22,553 nucleotides of DNA from Chara braunii. Its lineage: Eukaryota; Streptophyta; Charophyceae; Charales; Characeae. The notes beneath the pieces are model-generated. The model did not search any database. It was not told the origin of the DNA and saw only the letters and a program-made list of their open reading frames with translations. Shown in pieces: positions 1 to 10,299 of this stretch. Made by a program: the position numbers and the translations under genes. Within the stretch, counting starts at the first letter, position 1; each line of letters begins with the position of its first letter. The stretch lies in NCBI GenBank assembly GCA_003427395.1, contig BFEA01001052.1, positions 141,774 to 164,326 on the forward strand, read 5' to 3'.

Positions 1-80
1 AAGAGGAGGAGGAGGAAGAAGGAGAAGAAGAAGAAGAAGGAGAAGTAGAAGAAGAGGAAGAAAAAGAAGAAGAAGAAGCA
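1..80. repeat. Purine-only simple repeat (GAA/GAG)n
   Basis: The first 80 bases are almost entirely A and G, made of GAA, GAG and AAG triplets with a single T near base 47. This is low-complexity sequence. It may continue outside the window. No coding meaning is inferred. Confidence 0.85.
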
Positions 81-852
81 TCCTCTTCCTTCCACTCACC
101 TTGTTAATGTCTTGAAGATGAAGTCTCAATCTTGATGAGGCTTCTTCCTCCTTGCACAAAACAGCTTCTTGGCTATGACCTCCTTCTTCTTCAAGCCTCT
201 CTCCTTCCTCTCTCACTCCCTCCCAAGTTACCACAAGCTTCAATCACCATAGCTATGGAGTTCACCTTCCTAGAAGGGCAAACGGGACTCCCTCTAGCCT
301 CTCTCTCTTCCTCACACCCAGGGGGCTATGGCGGATCCCTTCCCTAGGGCCAGCCTCGCTACCACTAGTCTCTAGAGCTCCTCTCCCTAGCTCATGACCT
401 CCACCAAGCTCCTAAACTGTCATGGGTTCCCCTCTCCTCTCTCCAAGTGAAAAAGAGTGCTCCTATGAGCTCACTTGGGCAGCATGGGCACTCCTCATGC
501 AATTGTGAAAGTGGCGCATTGAATTCCCAGCTTATGTAGGTTGAAACCAGCAGTCCGGCCAGCCCATGGGCCTCCGCATGTGCCTTGAGGTGAACCGAGG
601 CCCTTCCGGAGGTACCCGGACCTCCTTTTGGCCAAGTACATGCAGTCTGAGTGGTTGGTACCAACTCGGATTGCCTCTTGGCCTACTTCGGTCTCCTTTT
701 CACCTCAAATATGCTGCCCCCTTGGGTCCTCATGCCCAAGGAGCAACTTTACTTTAGAGAAAATGGCCTAGTGTGCCTTTTTCTCGATTTTTTCAGTTTG
801 TACCCCATTCTGTGTAGGCTGAGATATTTTGCCATGCAGCGGCACATTTTCA

Positions 853-879
853 GCCTTGGATCTGACTGAGATCCAAGGC
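853..879. repeat. Perfect 11-bp inverted repeat with 5-base loop
   Basis: GCCTTGGATCT at 853-863 is the exact reverse complement of AGATCCAAGGC at 869-879, with GACTG between. It lies a few bases inside the putative LTR start at 884. It could form a hairpin in RNA or mark a protein site. Confidence 0.8.
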
Positions 880-884
880 CAACA

Positions 885-1439
885 ATATTCCGTGCCACCC
901 CCAAGTAGCCCTTGCTTCAATTTTGAGCTCCTAAGTCCACTTTTTTAATTTTTGGTGCATCTGGCTCTCTTTCTTGGCCAAATGCACAGTTTTGTCTCTT
1001 TCGCTCTTTTGTTTCTTTCTATTTTGGGCTGCCACCTCATTCCGGAGCTAGCCGTTTTTAGCTGGCCTACAAAAAAGGGCTAGTTCTTCTCCACCATGAG
1101 CTCTGATCTCAGATCCATGGTCCAAAAGAAAACCGGTCATTTCTCTTTTGCATTTTCTCTCATTTTCTTCTTTTTAATTCAGATTTTATTGAGATATGGC
1201 CCTTGGGGTCATATCTCCGCAATTCGGATTGCCCTCCTTCATTGAGGTCATGGTTGGGACCTGCCAATCCCTACTGTGCAGGTCTCAATAGGCCGACACA
1301 CTCTCCTCCACTCTTTTCTCCTTTTTTGTCTCATTCTCCCTCCTTTTTCTCTAATTTTTCTTTCTTTTTCTTTTATTTCAGTTGTGACAAGTGTCAAACT
1401 GCTGTACACCCTCTTTCTAGGCCTTAGGGTCTCATTCAA
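885..1439. other. Gene-free pyrimidine-rich stretch
   Basis: No ORF with recognisable content. The plus strand is rich in CT runs (for example 1135-1175 and 1310-1380). An 8-bp inverted repeat, GAGATATG paired with CATATCTC, lies at about 1191-1216. It is probably internal or LTR sequence of the same decayed elements as its neighbours, but I cannot assign it. Confidence 0.5.
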
Positions 1440-2040
1440 GGCCAGGTTCATGGCTGGTACTTGGCCGTTATATCGCGGATTCCAACAATGGTACCCCCAT
1501 ACTCCTAGAGGGCTCCATTTTGCCTCCGTTTTTCCAATTTTGATCCCCCTTTGCTGTAATTTTCTAAGGACAACCTTTTTCTCATGTTGAGCCTCTTGAG
1601 GCTATATTTTCTCATGCCTTGCTAGTCCGAGATATTTTGGACTACTAGGCAGCCCTCCCAACATCATTATTTTACTTTTCTTTCTCCTCATGACTCTCCC
1701 ACTTGCCCCCCTAATGTTTGCACTGGTAGCGCTAATATTTTTCACCGTCTAGATCCTTGATCTCGATGGTGCCGTTTGCTTGCACAATTATTCCTTGTGC
1801 TTGTCCATGGTTCCTTTGGGACATCTCAAGTCCCCGCCACTTTTCCTCCGTACTGGTTCCGTTTTCTTGTCCCGCCGGCGCGTGTCCCATTTTTCGACTT
1901 TTATTATTTGGACCCATTTGGTCCCTTGCAACATTCCGGATGATGTCCCATTTTTATTTTTGGGGGCCCCCTTGCCCTTCGTGGTCCCATCATCTTTACA
2001 TGTATGCCGATTTTTCTAGGTCGTGAGATCTCATCTCATA
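1440..2040 (-). mobile_element. Diverged partial LTR copy, same family as 2644-3735
   Basis: Several landmarks occur here in the same order as in the better preserved copy at about 2690-3080. They are the CCGTTATATCGCGG-type hairpin (1465-1478), a second hairpin (1624-1643), a TTTGCACTGGTAGCG-like segment followed by a 'gatcttgatctcgatgg'-like segment (about 1715-1775), and GTCCCCGCCA followed by TCCCGCCGG. The match is clearly diverged, by eye perhaps 60-70%. Direction follows the copy at 2644-3735. No coding content. Confidence 0.5.
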
Positions 2041-2643
2041 ATTGCCGTTTACCGTCTCCACTTGCCCCATGCCGAAATTGCTCCTTTCTAGCCTTTTGGG
2101 CTCGTCGTGGCTCATTTTCTCTTAGCCTAGGCACCCCCATGCAGTCCGTTATTTCGCGGACTGCAATCATGGCTATTTTCCTAGTCCCACAGCCCCACAA
2201 CTTGCCCCATGCTAAAAGAAAATGAAGCGTTAGATTTTTAAGTGCATCCGGAGTCGATATTGGTTCCAGATGCACAAAAAACATGTGTTTCTCCTCCCCC
2301 AAGTAATCCGTTATTTTTCGGCTGCATGGGGCTTTGATTTTCTTTGTTTTTCTCTATAAAAATCAAAGAAAAACAAAGTTCATTGCAACCGCCATATTCC
2401 AGAATGAATCTGGTCATGGATGTATCTCCCCAAGTGGCCGTTGTTTACCGTTAAGGCATTTTTCTCTTTTCTTTTCTTTTCTTTTTCCTCCTTTCTTGGA
2501 CAGTAGGGACCTGCCAGTCCCTACTTGTGGCAGTCCCTACTGACGGCCAACTCACTCAACCCCTCTAACTCTTTTTGTCTCATTCTCCCACATTTTTTTT
2601 TCTTTTCTTTCTTTTTCCTAGCATGTCAAGTGCCAAGTGGCCG
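2041..2643 (-). mobile_element. Further degenerate LTR pieces
   Basis: The hairpin GCAGTCCG...CGGACTGC at 2141-2164 is followed by sequence like that after the equivalent hairpin at 2700-2723, marking the start of another partial copy. CCGTTATTTTTCGG at 2308-2321 and 'ctgccagtccctac' near 2510 are further scattered LTR-like modules. Order is less conserved than in the neighbouring copy and no gene is visible. Confidence 0.4.
2332..2378. repeat. Imperfect 20-bp inverted repeat
   Basis: Arms at 2332-2351 and 2359-2378 are reverse complements except at two positions, with a 7-base loop. Each arm is two similar 10-mers (CTTTGATTTT and CTTTGTTTTT), so two pairings are possible. Low-complexity A/T sequence makes function doubtful. 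Confidence 0.65.
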
Positions 2644-2699
2644 TTAAGGCCCTTTTCTAGCCCCTTCCTCTTAGTTTTGGTCCTTCCTATGTCCAAGGT

Positions 2700-2723
2700 G
2701 CAGTCCATTATATCTCGGACTGC
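2700..2723. repeat. LTR hairpin, GCAGTCC/GGACTGC
   Basis: GCAGTCC at 2700-2706 pairs with GGACTGC at 2717-2723 around the loop ATTATATCTC. It belongs to a family of hairpins with related loops seen at 1465, 1624, 2141, 2308, 2865, 17524 and 17683. Confidence 0.75.
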
Positions 2724-3080
2724 AATGGTGGCCTTCCCATGCCCATGGGAGCTTCCTTTTCCCTCTATCTTTCTCCCACATTGGCCCCTCCTACTCCGAT
2801 TTTTTCCCGGAGGTCTATTTTTCGTATGAGGTCTTTTTTTACTCTATTTTTTTTAGGGAGGCTGATCCGAGATTTTTCGGATTGCTCCCATGCCTCCTAC
2901 TTCGAGTTTTTTTACTTTTTCTTTTCTTTTCGGCCTTCCCGTTTGCTACCGCTAGTGCTTGCACTAGTGGTGCCAATATTCTTGGTCGTCAAGATCTTGA
3001 TCTTGACTGTGCACCTTGTCTTTGTTATTTTCCCTCACGTGGTGCCGCCGTTTCTTCTTGGGACTTTCACATGTCCCCGC

Positions 3081-3183
3081 CATTAGTCCCGTCGGCGATT
3101 CCCGACACTTAGTCCCACCGGCGGTCCCCGACACTTGGTCCCACCGGCGGTCCCCGGTACTTAGTCCCGCCGGTGGTCCTTGA
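3081..3183. repeat. 26-bp tandem repeat, 4 copies (left LTR)
   Basis: Units start at about 3081, 3106, 3132 and 3158 and share the core CTTAGTCCCRCCGGYGGTCC. The same array with the same period occurs in the right LTR, so it belongs to the LTR family and predates the split of the two copies. Confidence 0.85.
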
Positions 3184-3736
3184 CACATTTTGCCCCGAGT
3201 GCCATTATTTTTACTTAGTCCCACGTGCCCCCGGGTGCCTTTACCGAAGGTGTCCCACGTTCCTTGGGCGCTTTGCCGCCCCAAGGTGACCCTTCTTTCT
3301 TGCGTCCTGCGCGTGCCTGTTCCTTTGGTTGTGGGCCTCCAGCCCGAGGCTCCCGTAGGTGGCCCCCAAGTTGGGCCCTCGTTCTCCAGTTTCCCACAGC
3401 CTCCGGGGCCGTCCATTTCTCGACTTCCTCATTCTCTTGTCGCTGCTGTGCCGCGTTTGCTGGTTCAAGGGTCCTTTGACCTTAGTCTTGTTGACCTCCA
3501 ACGACCCTCCCTCATGCTATGTTCTATGTGCCCCTGTCCTTGCACTTATTCTCTTGCCGTCACTCGTTTTCTCCTCCTGTGGTCCTCACCCCAAGGTATC
3601 ACTCCCTCCTGTGGCCTAATCCTTTGTCTTTTCTCTCTCTTGCCTCCTCACTCCAGATTTCTCTATTGTGCACAATTCGTCTATATCCAGTCTCTTGAGT
3701 GATGGGAAGTTATTAGGGACTCACCAGTCCCGACAA

Positions 3737-4579
3737 CGGATCGTAATCCTTTCGATGTGGACTATGCATGAAATTATCGAAACAACAATAGCGGCAAGAC
3801 GTGTGCGAACACAACGACAACCCCGGTACCCCGGACCGCCCTGGAATAAGGGCAGAAGATGGGAAGTGTCCCTTCTGTCGAATGCCAACTTTCGGGGATT
3901 CGACGTGGAATGGCGGGCCGTGACTTTGGGGAGAGACAGGGCCTTTATGTTGGTAGAATGTCGGTGGACGTGGATGAGATTCAACCGAGGACCTGGGGAT
4001 GATTTGTTTTCCAATTTAGAAGTTACCGGGATCATATATCTACCCGAGATCGACTGACACTCGCTGGGGGTGGGAATAGCACAAGGTCACGAACTGACAC
4101 CGGTCTTTCGAAGGACCGTTCGGACGTTGACTCGAATAGGTCAATCGATCAGGGGTAGGAGGAACGTGGACTTACTCACCAGGGTGGAAATGGGGTGCTG
4201 GAGGGAATTCAGGGCACCGACAACCCCGTTGAGGTGTCGGGTCCCCCGATTCATGATAGACCTCATCTTCGGGAGCCTCACAAGGGCACAGGATCTGGCA
4301 GACTCGACAATAATCTGGGTAGACCACTTCCCCTATCAGACCATCGGGATGTTCTATGACGTTTCTGTGGAGCGTGGACCGTTTTGGGGAAACCCGGCCC
4401 ATGAGTTGCTAAAAGTTATCAACATCCTGGTATTTGGGTTGCCGCGGCTAGCCTGGGCGGAATACGAACACATTATCCGGCGGGAAATCGAAATAGGAGA
4501 GAGTTATCTAGCGGGGGTGGCTCAATTGTTGGAAGAGCCTAACGAACCGGAAGGGCCGCGAGGACGAGAGCGGGACTAG
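3737..4579 (+). pseudogene. Unrecognised ORF upstream of gag, one internal stop
   Basis: One reading frame runs from the LTR junction to a TAG at 4577-4579, broken only by TGA at 4055-4057. The first ATG within element sequence is at 3755, giving about 275 codons. The protein would be basic in its first part (many Arg, with RRVRTQRQ near the start) and then mixed, with tryptophans (WTWMRFN) and hydrophobic stretches such as VINILVFGLPRLAW. It ends in a Pro/Glu/Arg-rich tail. I recognise no domain, zinc motif or catalytic signature. Its upstream end may be cut by the LTR junction. It lies 278 bases before the gag ATG, in the same orientation. It could be an accessory ORF of the element, a captured host fragment, or part of an older element. 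The single stop in about 840 bases suggests it was coding. Confidence 0.55.
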
Positions 4580-4857
4580 CACCCGGAGGCAGACCAATAA
4601 GACAAATCAAGTATAGTCTGCTACGTACAAGGGCTCGCCGATGGGAATTGGGAAGGACCTTCGGACCGGACGATAAAAAATCGCTACAGAATAAAGGGGG
4701 AAGGGTAGATTCTTAATGATTGTCGTGAACCCGGAGGATAAAAAGAGGAGTACTGCTCGGGAAACTTTTCCTAACAGGATGCCCAACCAGGACTCCTACG
4801 CGTCGGCCGACAAAATAGGGGTACTCTAAAAGAGCCTGCTATAGATGGAACTAAGTC

Positions 4858-6673
4858 ATGTCCCTTAGTTCGATAAGGCGGCAGGGCCGGTCGCGGCTCC
4901 GTCTTAGGGAAGCAATCAGGAGACGGAAATGGGGAGAAGGCTACTATCCAAATAAAGATAAACCGACAAAACTGGAACCTATGAAACCTAAAATGCCTCG
5001 CGCTTCGTGTATCCTGGGAAATCCTCTGGTTTATGCAGAACTAGGCAAAATGGCAACGGGGGATGAAACAGATAATCGTAGGAGCGAGGGAGGATCAGGC
5101 TTAGGAGGCAGCGCCATGCATAGCGAGGAGGGTCAGAAAGACAGAGAATCGATAAATCCGGATTGTACCAAGGGGAACCGGAAGGAAATCTCCTCAGGGG
5201 AAAGCTTGGGGAAAGTCGGGGGAAGCAAGCAAGGGACCCAGGAGACCAGGGAGGGTAGGAACAAGGACAGGACAAACCCCCAGAATTAAGAGGGAGTTGT
5301 GTCCAAGAAATTGAGAGTCACGGATGCGAGGCGTAAGCTAGCGGAAATAGAAAAGAGGACCGCGGAGTACAAGGCGAGGTTGATTGAGGAGATGATGACG
5401 GGGAGCGAGGAAGACCCCCTGCGGGAAGAACCACGGGACGAATGGAAAACCAGCCGAGGCGGAATGGGGCAAGGGGATAAGGGTAGTGACCGTGGAGAAA
5501 CACCAAGCAAGAGGAGGAAGGAGAGAGAGAGTTCCCCGGGGATGGAAGCAGAGAAAGTTACGAACCCACCAACCATAGATAGCAGGGCTAGCCGTCTGCC
5601 GACCACACCGGCGGTAACGCGAGGATGTGAAGGACTCTGGAGCCTTAGGGAAAGGGTGTTGGGATGGTTCGACCCGGAAGGAACTGCAAAGACCAAGGAG
5701 GGTCAGAAGACCGACAAGGAAGGGCAGGATACCAGTACGGCGAGCGATGAAAGTAACTCCGAAGGCGGCCTCAGGAAGATAGTGTCGTCCCTCGCACGAG
5801 CACTGAACAAAAACCAGGGCTACCTCGCAGACGCTAAAAAAAAGTTGACATTTGATGGGGCGAACATCACGGAGTTCCTAATAGATTACGAAAACTTGGC
5901 TGCGTTGTTGAAATGGACCGAAGAAGAAAAGACGGACCACCTGGGGCAGCATGTGTCATTGAGCCTGGGGTGGGACATAATGGTCATCGTAGCCGCGAGT
6001 CAATCCTGGAAGGAAACCCGGGACTTAATGATGAGAAAATACCTGGCAGCGGAGAAGATGGCACCGGAGGCCGACTTAGCGGCAGTTCAGAGAAAGAACT
6101 TTGCAACGTACAATGACTCCTACGAGAGTTTACCTTAGTCGCACTAAGGATCCCCGGGGTTACGGACCGGATAATGAGCAAATACTTCCTCAGGCAATTC
6201 TCCGAGTTCGACAAGGACAAGATCCTGTAAACACCAGGGATGTTGATTTTAGTACGGTAATGGAACTGACCGAGAAGACAGTAGTGACCGAGACATTGGC
6301 CTTGCTCAAGGAAGGGGAAGTCATAGATCTGACTGGTAGGACAGGCGACAAGGTAAAGAAGGGGATTGAAAGTCTACATGAACGGGTGCACGGAGTCGAC
6401 AACAAGATTGAAAGGGTGGAGAATGCGCTACTGGTTATGCAGGCGCAAGTATCCCGACCCGCCCTCCCTCCCCAAGAAGTCGTAGTTCCGCCAGGAGTAG
6501 CCAATCGAGGATTCAGACGGAGAGATCCCGCCAATGAGCAATGCAAGTACTGCACCGCGGTAGGACATTTTGTGCACGCATGTCCAAAACTCTACCATGA
6601 TATATTAGAAAGGAGATGTACCAGGTCATTAAAGGGAGAGATATTCGGACCGCAGGGAGAACGGGTGAATTGA
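4858..6673 (+). pseudogene. gag: Gag polyprotein remnant (capsid and CCHC nucleocapsid)
   Basis: Gag packages element RNA into virus-like particles in the cytoplasm. The ORF opens at ATG 4858 with a long, very charged, Lys/Arg/Glu-rich N-terminal part, interrupted by TAA at 5287-5289. A capsid-like segment lies at about 5830-6230, with a LTFDGANITEFLIDYE-like start and W and LxRYL-type residues typical of Ty3 Gag. The frame moves from 1 to 3 near 6125, then to 2 near 6230, where a TAA (6228-6230) ends frame 3. A likely coiled coil (heptads of I, L and V) lies at about 6370-6450. The zinc knuckle is at 6542-6583. The frame meets TGA at 6671-6673 but stays open beyond it towards protease, so Gag and Pol were probably one polyprotein here. 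Confident as gag by position and knuckle; boundaries are approximate. Confidence 0.8.
6542..6583 (+). other. CCHC zinc knuckle of Gag
   Basis: Translated in frame 2 the segment reads CKYCTAVGHFVHAC, matching C-x2-C-x4-H-x4-C exactly. In this family the knuckle binds element RNA. It is intact although flanking sequence carries stops and frame changes. Confidence 0.92.
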
Positions 6674-8191
6674 AACTCCCCCTGGGGGATGCGGCGACCC
6701 ATTATCATGCTCAATGGGCTAGAGATAGCGGCAGTAGAGGCTGGGTCGGTGGTCGATATCATATAGGATCAACTTGGGGGCCGCGGGCCGCAGGTCAACT
6801 TCATTCTAGAAAACGATGGACGTGATAGGGTAAACGCGATTACTCGGCTAAGGACGGCTGGGAGAAGGATTATCCGTGACACCGTGATGGAGGAGGTTGC
6901 TGGAAGCTCCGTACCCCAGGTAGAGCCCGAGGCCGGGGAACTGGAGAAAGTCTATGGGAAGCCTAGGGATGAGGAACCTACAGACAAAGTTACCGCTGCT
7001 AAAAAGAAGTTTAGGTGCCAAATCCCGATCTTAGCCATGCCTGAGATCGATGACACCCTTAGCAAATTACTAGAAATCGTGGTGTCGGTGTCGTTTCAGA
7101 CCATGCTGCAGGTCAGCCCTAGGTTGCTCAAAGGGCTTAGACAACTGTTGACTCGGCGGTGAATAGAGATAGACGAAAACCCCGAATCACCGGAAGAGGA
7201 AAGGGAGGAGGAAGCTCCGCAAGAAGTCGCTAGCCTTCAAAGGAGTCGCGGGGATTTGGAGGATCTCGAGAAAGCCTTTGCGGACATCCGCCTGAGCTTG
7301 CCAGACCGAGAAGGTGGCGAGGTCATGAGGGCACCTCCCGGAACAAAGCTCAGCTTCCATGCGCTACCCGTAGGAAAGTTAAAAATCCAGATCAGGACTC
7401 ATCATACCGACGCATTAGTAGACGGGGGAGCGAAACTCACTCTCATAAGGAGAGATTTCAGAACAATCATGGGCTGTACGGTAAATAAGGAAGTAACAGG
7501 GAGCATCAAGGGAGCCGGTGGGGAAATTCCGTTCGCTGGGTATGTCACGAAATGCGCAGTCAAAGCAGGAATCAGGGAGTCGATCTGGTCGTTTCAACGG
7601 ATGACAGTAATGGAGGAAATGGACCACGACATAATCCTCGGGAGACCATGGTGCGCAAACGTAGAAATGATAGGCATGCACTTGCACGATGGCACGTACA
7701 TGGTAGACATAGAGGACCCAGTGACCGGTCGGGGCAAGCTCCTCCGACTCCTTGGGACAGGAGGAGACCCTTCGAAGGGGAAGTTAGCAACATGGTCACC
7801 ATCATTTGAAGATAGCGCGCGGAAGGGGGGTTTTGCGCGGATGGAGGGCATGAGAAAAATGGTAGAAATTATGATCGTGGAAGCATTCAATAAGAAGGAA
7901 TGGATCAAGATGGGCCTGCCCCAGAAGAAAAGAAGGCAGGAGGACGAAGTCTTAGGTGTTATGGTGGCAGAAAAAGAATCAGAAGTCGAACTCAGAGTCA
8001 GCCTGCCCAAGCGGAAAGAAGTGCGCATGGACGTGTCAGAAGTCGCACTCGAGATTCCCGATTTGTTACAGCTCATCAAGGCCATCAGATACCACTACGT
8101 AGGAGTGGACTCGGCGGCATTGGCCAAATTCGAGGGAGAAGTGCGAAAGGGATATTGTCTGAATGGAAAATTAGTCAGTATTCAACCATGA
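6674..8191 (+). pseudogene. pro: Gag-Pol linker and aspartic protease remnant
   Basis: Frame 2 continues from gag through this segment, broken by TAG 6764-6766, TGA 7160-7162 and TGA 8189-8191. The protease, which would cut the polyprotein inside particles, lies at about 7330-7720. Its active-site segment reads ALVDGGAKLTLI, with Asp at 7421-7423, so the usual D-S/T-G triad appears as D-G-G. The second conserved element, IILGRPW (7631-7651), matches the hydrophobic-hydrophobic-LGR motif near the protease C-terminus. The part before it (6700-7250) is Glu/Lys-rich, with a leucine-rich stretch resembling the linker of related elements. The part after (7720-8190) is charged and joins to RT through a frame change between about 8190 and 8265. 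Protease identity is fairly secure; activity is unlikely. Confidence 0.72.
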
Positions 8192-8239
8192 AGCGTAGAG
8201 GTGACGAGTGTAATCCCGATCGCTCATTTTTTAGGAGAA

Positions 8240-9222
8240 AGATCCCGGAAGGAAGTGTTCGAAAGTACAAGCCGGTAGGGAAGAAAGCAAAATCGGTCTC
8301 GATCCTGCTAGAGACATCAACGAAAGAGGCTATGGAGAAGGAGGAGGAAGTCCTCCGAGTGATCCGAGAAAGGCGAGCGACGGAGGAACATCAGATACCA
8401 AATGAGGTGGCCGATACAATGAAGATAGGGGTAGAGGGATTCTTAACGGAAGAAGAAACCCTGTTGATCAAAAGGACGTGCCAGAAGTTTCATCTGGCAT
8501 TTGCCTTTAGTGATCACCAAAAGGGGCGGTTATACGCAAAGCTAATTCCCCCGGTTAGGATCCACACGGTGGAGCATGAGTGCTGGAACGACAATGGGCC
8601 ATCCTATGAATTTGGGATAGCAGGGGAGGTAATAGATCTTCTACGAGCAAAGATTGACTCCTTCGTCGCAGAACCTACGGCGTCGCCATACGCGAACCGG
8701 TGGTTCGTCTTTCGAAAACCCAGCAAGATGCTAAGATGGATTCAAGATCTGCAGAAGTTGAATGTAGTAACCATCCAGGATGCTGGCTCGCTACCTCAGG
8801 CTGATTAATTAGTAGAGTCGCACGCCGGCCGAAGCATTTACCCCCTGATAGATTTATACTCAAGATACGACCAGCTTCCATTGGATGTTCGGGACAGACA
8901 GTACACCGCAATGCACACCCCCGTAGGACAGTTGCAGATGCAGGTGACCCCTATGGGCTTTACGAACGCGGTAGCCAAAGCACAAAGAAGAATGCTCGTC
9001 GTAGTCGAAGACATGTTCCCAGAGAAGTGTGAGCCCTACATCGATGACAACCCGATCAAAGGACGAGACGGAAGTCCAGCCGGGAATCCGAAGATTTGTA
9101 TGGGACCATCTACAGGACATCAAGGACTTACTCCACCGGTTCCTAGTATACAATATTATGGCTAGCGGACCTAAGAGTATTCTAGCAGTACCGGAAGTAA
9201 CCATACTAGGATTTCGCTGTGC
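8240..9222 (+). pseudogene. pol: Reverse transcriptase remnant
   Basis: RT would copy element RNA into cDNA. Frame 1 carries the N-terminal segment (RKYKPVGKK near 8260), the fingers region with ANRWFVFRKPSK (about 8690-8727) and the first catalytic aspartate in PLIDLYSRYDQ (Asp at 8851-8853). TPMGFTNA follows at about 8948-8971, then the catalytic YIDD box at 9037-9048. TAA at 8806-8808 interrupts the frame just before the first catalytic segment. The frame moves from 1 to 2 at about 9058-9070 and back to 1 near 9222. Sequence after YIDD (N-P-I-K-G) resembles a Ty3 branch I associate with charophyte and basidiomycete elements, from memory only. Catalytic residues are visible but the gene is not continuous. 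Confidence 0.87.
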
Positions 9223-10100
9223 GCATATGGCAGGAAGCCAAATCCGGCAAAGACTGGCAAAATATCACAGTGGTCAACGCCCCTGCACACGACAACGGAG
9301 GTAAGAGCATTCTTAGGCGTGGTCGGCTTTTGGAGGATTTTCATTAAAAGCTTTGCCAAGATTGTTGAGCCTATCTGGGCCATGATCAGAGAAGAAGGGA
9401 CTATGGATTGGACGGAGGAGCGAGAAGGAGTCGTCCAAACCCTCAAGGACATATTGACATTTGAGCAAGTCGCCTTGTCCGCACCCTGCTTTAATGACGA
9501 AGTGCGACGACCATTCATCCTAGAAACGGATGGAGGCCCCTTGGTCGTAAGAGGTGTACTGATTCAAAGGGATGAGGAAGGAAAATAGAGGCCAAATAGG
9601 TTCGAATGTAGAACCCTGAACTCCGCGGAACGGCGGTACTCACAGTTCAAAAAGGAGGTCATAGCCATCTTGCATTGCCTCAAGACCTTTTAGGCCTATC
9701 TATTTGGGAGGTGGTTCATCCTAAGGATCGATCCGACGAATGGTGCAGGGGCCTTAAATAATTACAGGCCTATAGATCCGACGGTGGGGAGATGGGTAGG
9801 ATTTATCTGGCAGTTCGATTATAAGATCGAACGGATTGCTAGAATTAGAAACAAGGTCGATGGGTTGAGTCGGGTCTTCATCACTCCCGAAGGGGTGGAG
9901 GATGCGGAGCCCATAGAAGTATTTCTCGAATACGAAGGAGGAACTTTTATGGTGGATAACGAAATGATGGACGAAGAATGCGCGTCGGGAGAACTGTTGA
10001 TCCGGACTTTGGAGAAGGGGGCACCTGCCGTAGTAGCAGAACTCAGAGAAGGACCGGTCACCACTCGAGGTCGCAAAGAGGAGAAAGATTCATGGGGAGC
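9223..10100 (+). pseudogene. RNase H domain remnant
   Basis: RNase H would remove the RNA strand of the RNA-DNA hybrid. It follows RT in frame 1 after the tether, which carries the connection motif (VRAFLGVVGFWRIFI at about 9301-9345). Acidic active-site candidates are Asp 9529-9531 in LETDGG, Glu 9628-9630 in NSAERRYS, Asp 9730-9732 in RIDPTN, and Asp in VDGLSRV near 9860. Stops TAG 9586-9588 and TAG 9691-9693 break it. The VDGLSR box normally ends the domain. After it (about 9880-10250) comes an acidic linker without known motifs, leading into integrase. Confidence 0.78.
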
Positions 10101-10299
10101 GATAGTAGGACCGAAGGAGGAACTAATAACAATGGCGGTTGAGGGAGGCCGGGAAGCCGTGATGAGTTTAGTGAAATCTTGGGAAAGGAAAGAGTTGAGG
10201 TGGATGGTAATCCAGATGCAGGAAAGAAAGGATGAGGACCAGAAAGGGAAGGAGTTTTTCTATGCCCAGATATACGAAGGGATCTTTCGGAAGATTGGG

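Larger units (their letters stand above)
1..884 (-). mobile_element. Probable LTR fragment facing left, cut by the window edge
   Basis: Read on the minus strand, a sequence beginning TGTTGGCCTTGGATCT starts at 884. It is preceded on that strand by a G-rich stretch (ACTTGGGGGTGG, roughly 890-905), as expected for a polypurine tract next to a 3' LTR. The other LTR end is not in the window. The stretch is pyrimidine-rich on the plus strand and only short uninformative ORFs occur in it. LTR identity is inferred from the TG start and the G-rich tract alone; no second copy is visible. Confidence 0.3.
2644..3735 (-). mobile_element. LTR of Ty3/gypsy-like element, minus orientation (left inverted arm)
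   Basis: On the minus strand the sequence begins TGTCGGGACTGGTGAGTCCC at 3735 and matches, along about 1.1 kb, the LTR at 16656-17766 read on the plus strand. By eye identity is roughly 85-90%, mostly transitions, with both copies holding the same hairpins and the same 26-bp tandem repeat. Homology stops at 3735/3736, exactly at the terminal TG, where the internal sequence of the plus-strand element begins. No polypurine tract follows on the right, so it does not look like the 3' LTR of a minus-strand element filling the interior. It could be a solo LTR, the 5' LTR of another element running left, or a rearranged copy. ORFs here (for example 3190-3702) are by-products of pyrimidine-rich DNA. 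Confidence 0.75.

Noticed and set aside
1-2643. Host gene exons in the left part
   Set aside because: ORFs are short, composition is pyrimidine-biased, and recognisable content is LTR-derived.
3190-3702. Plus-strand ORF of 170 codons in the left LTR, with a counterpart on the minus strand at 16585-17216
   Set aside because: It lies in pyrimidine-rich LTR sequence, the product is low-complexity Pro/Leu/Ser, and the counterpart in the other arm is broken into different pieces.
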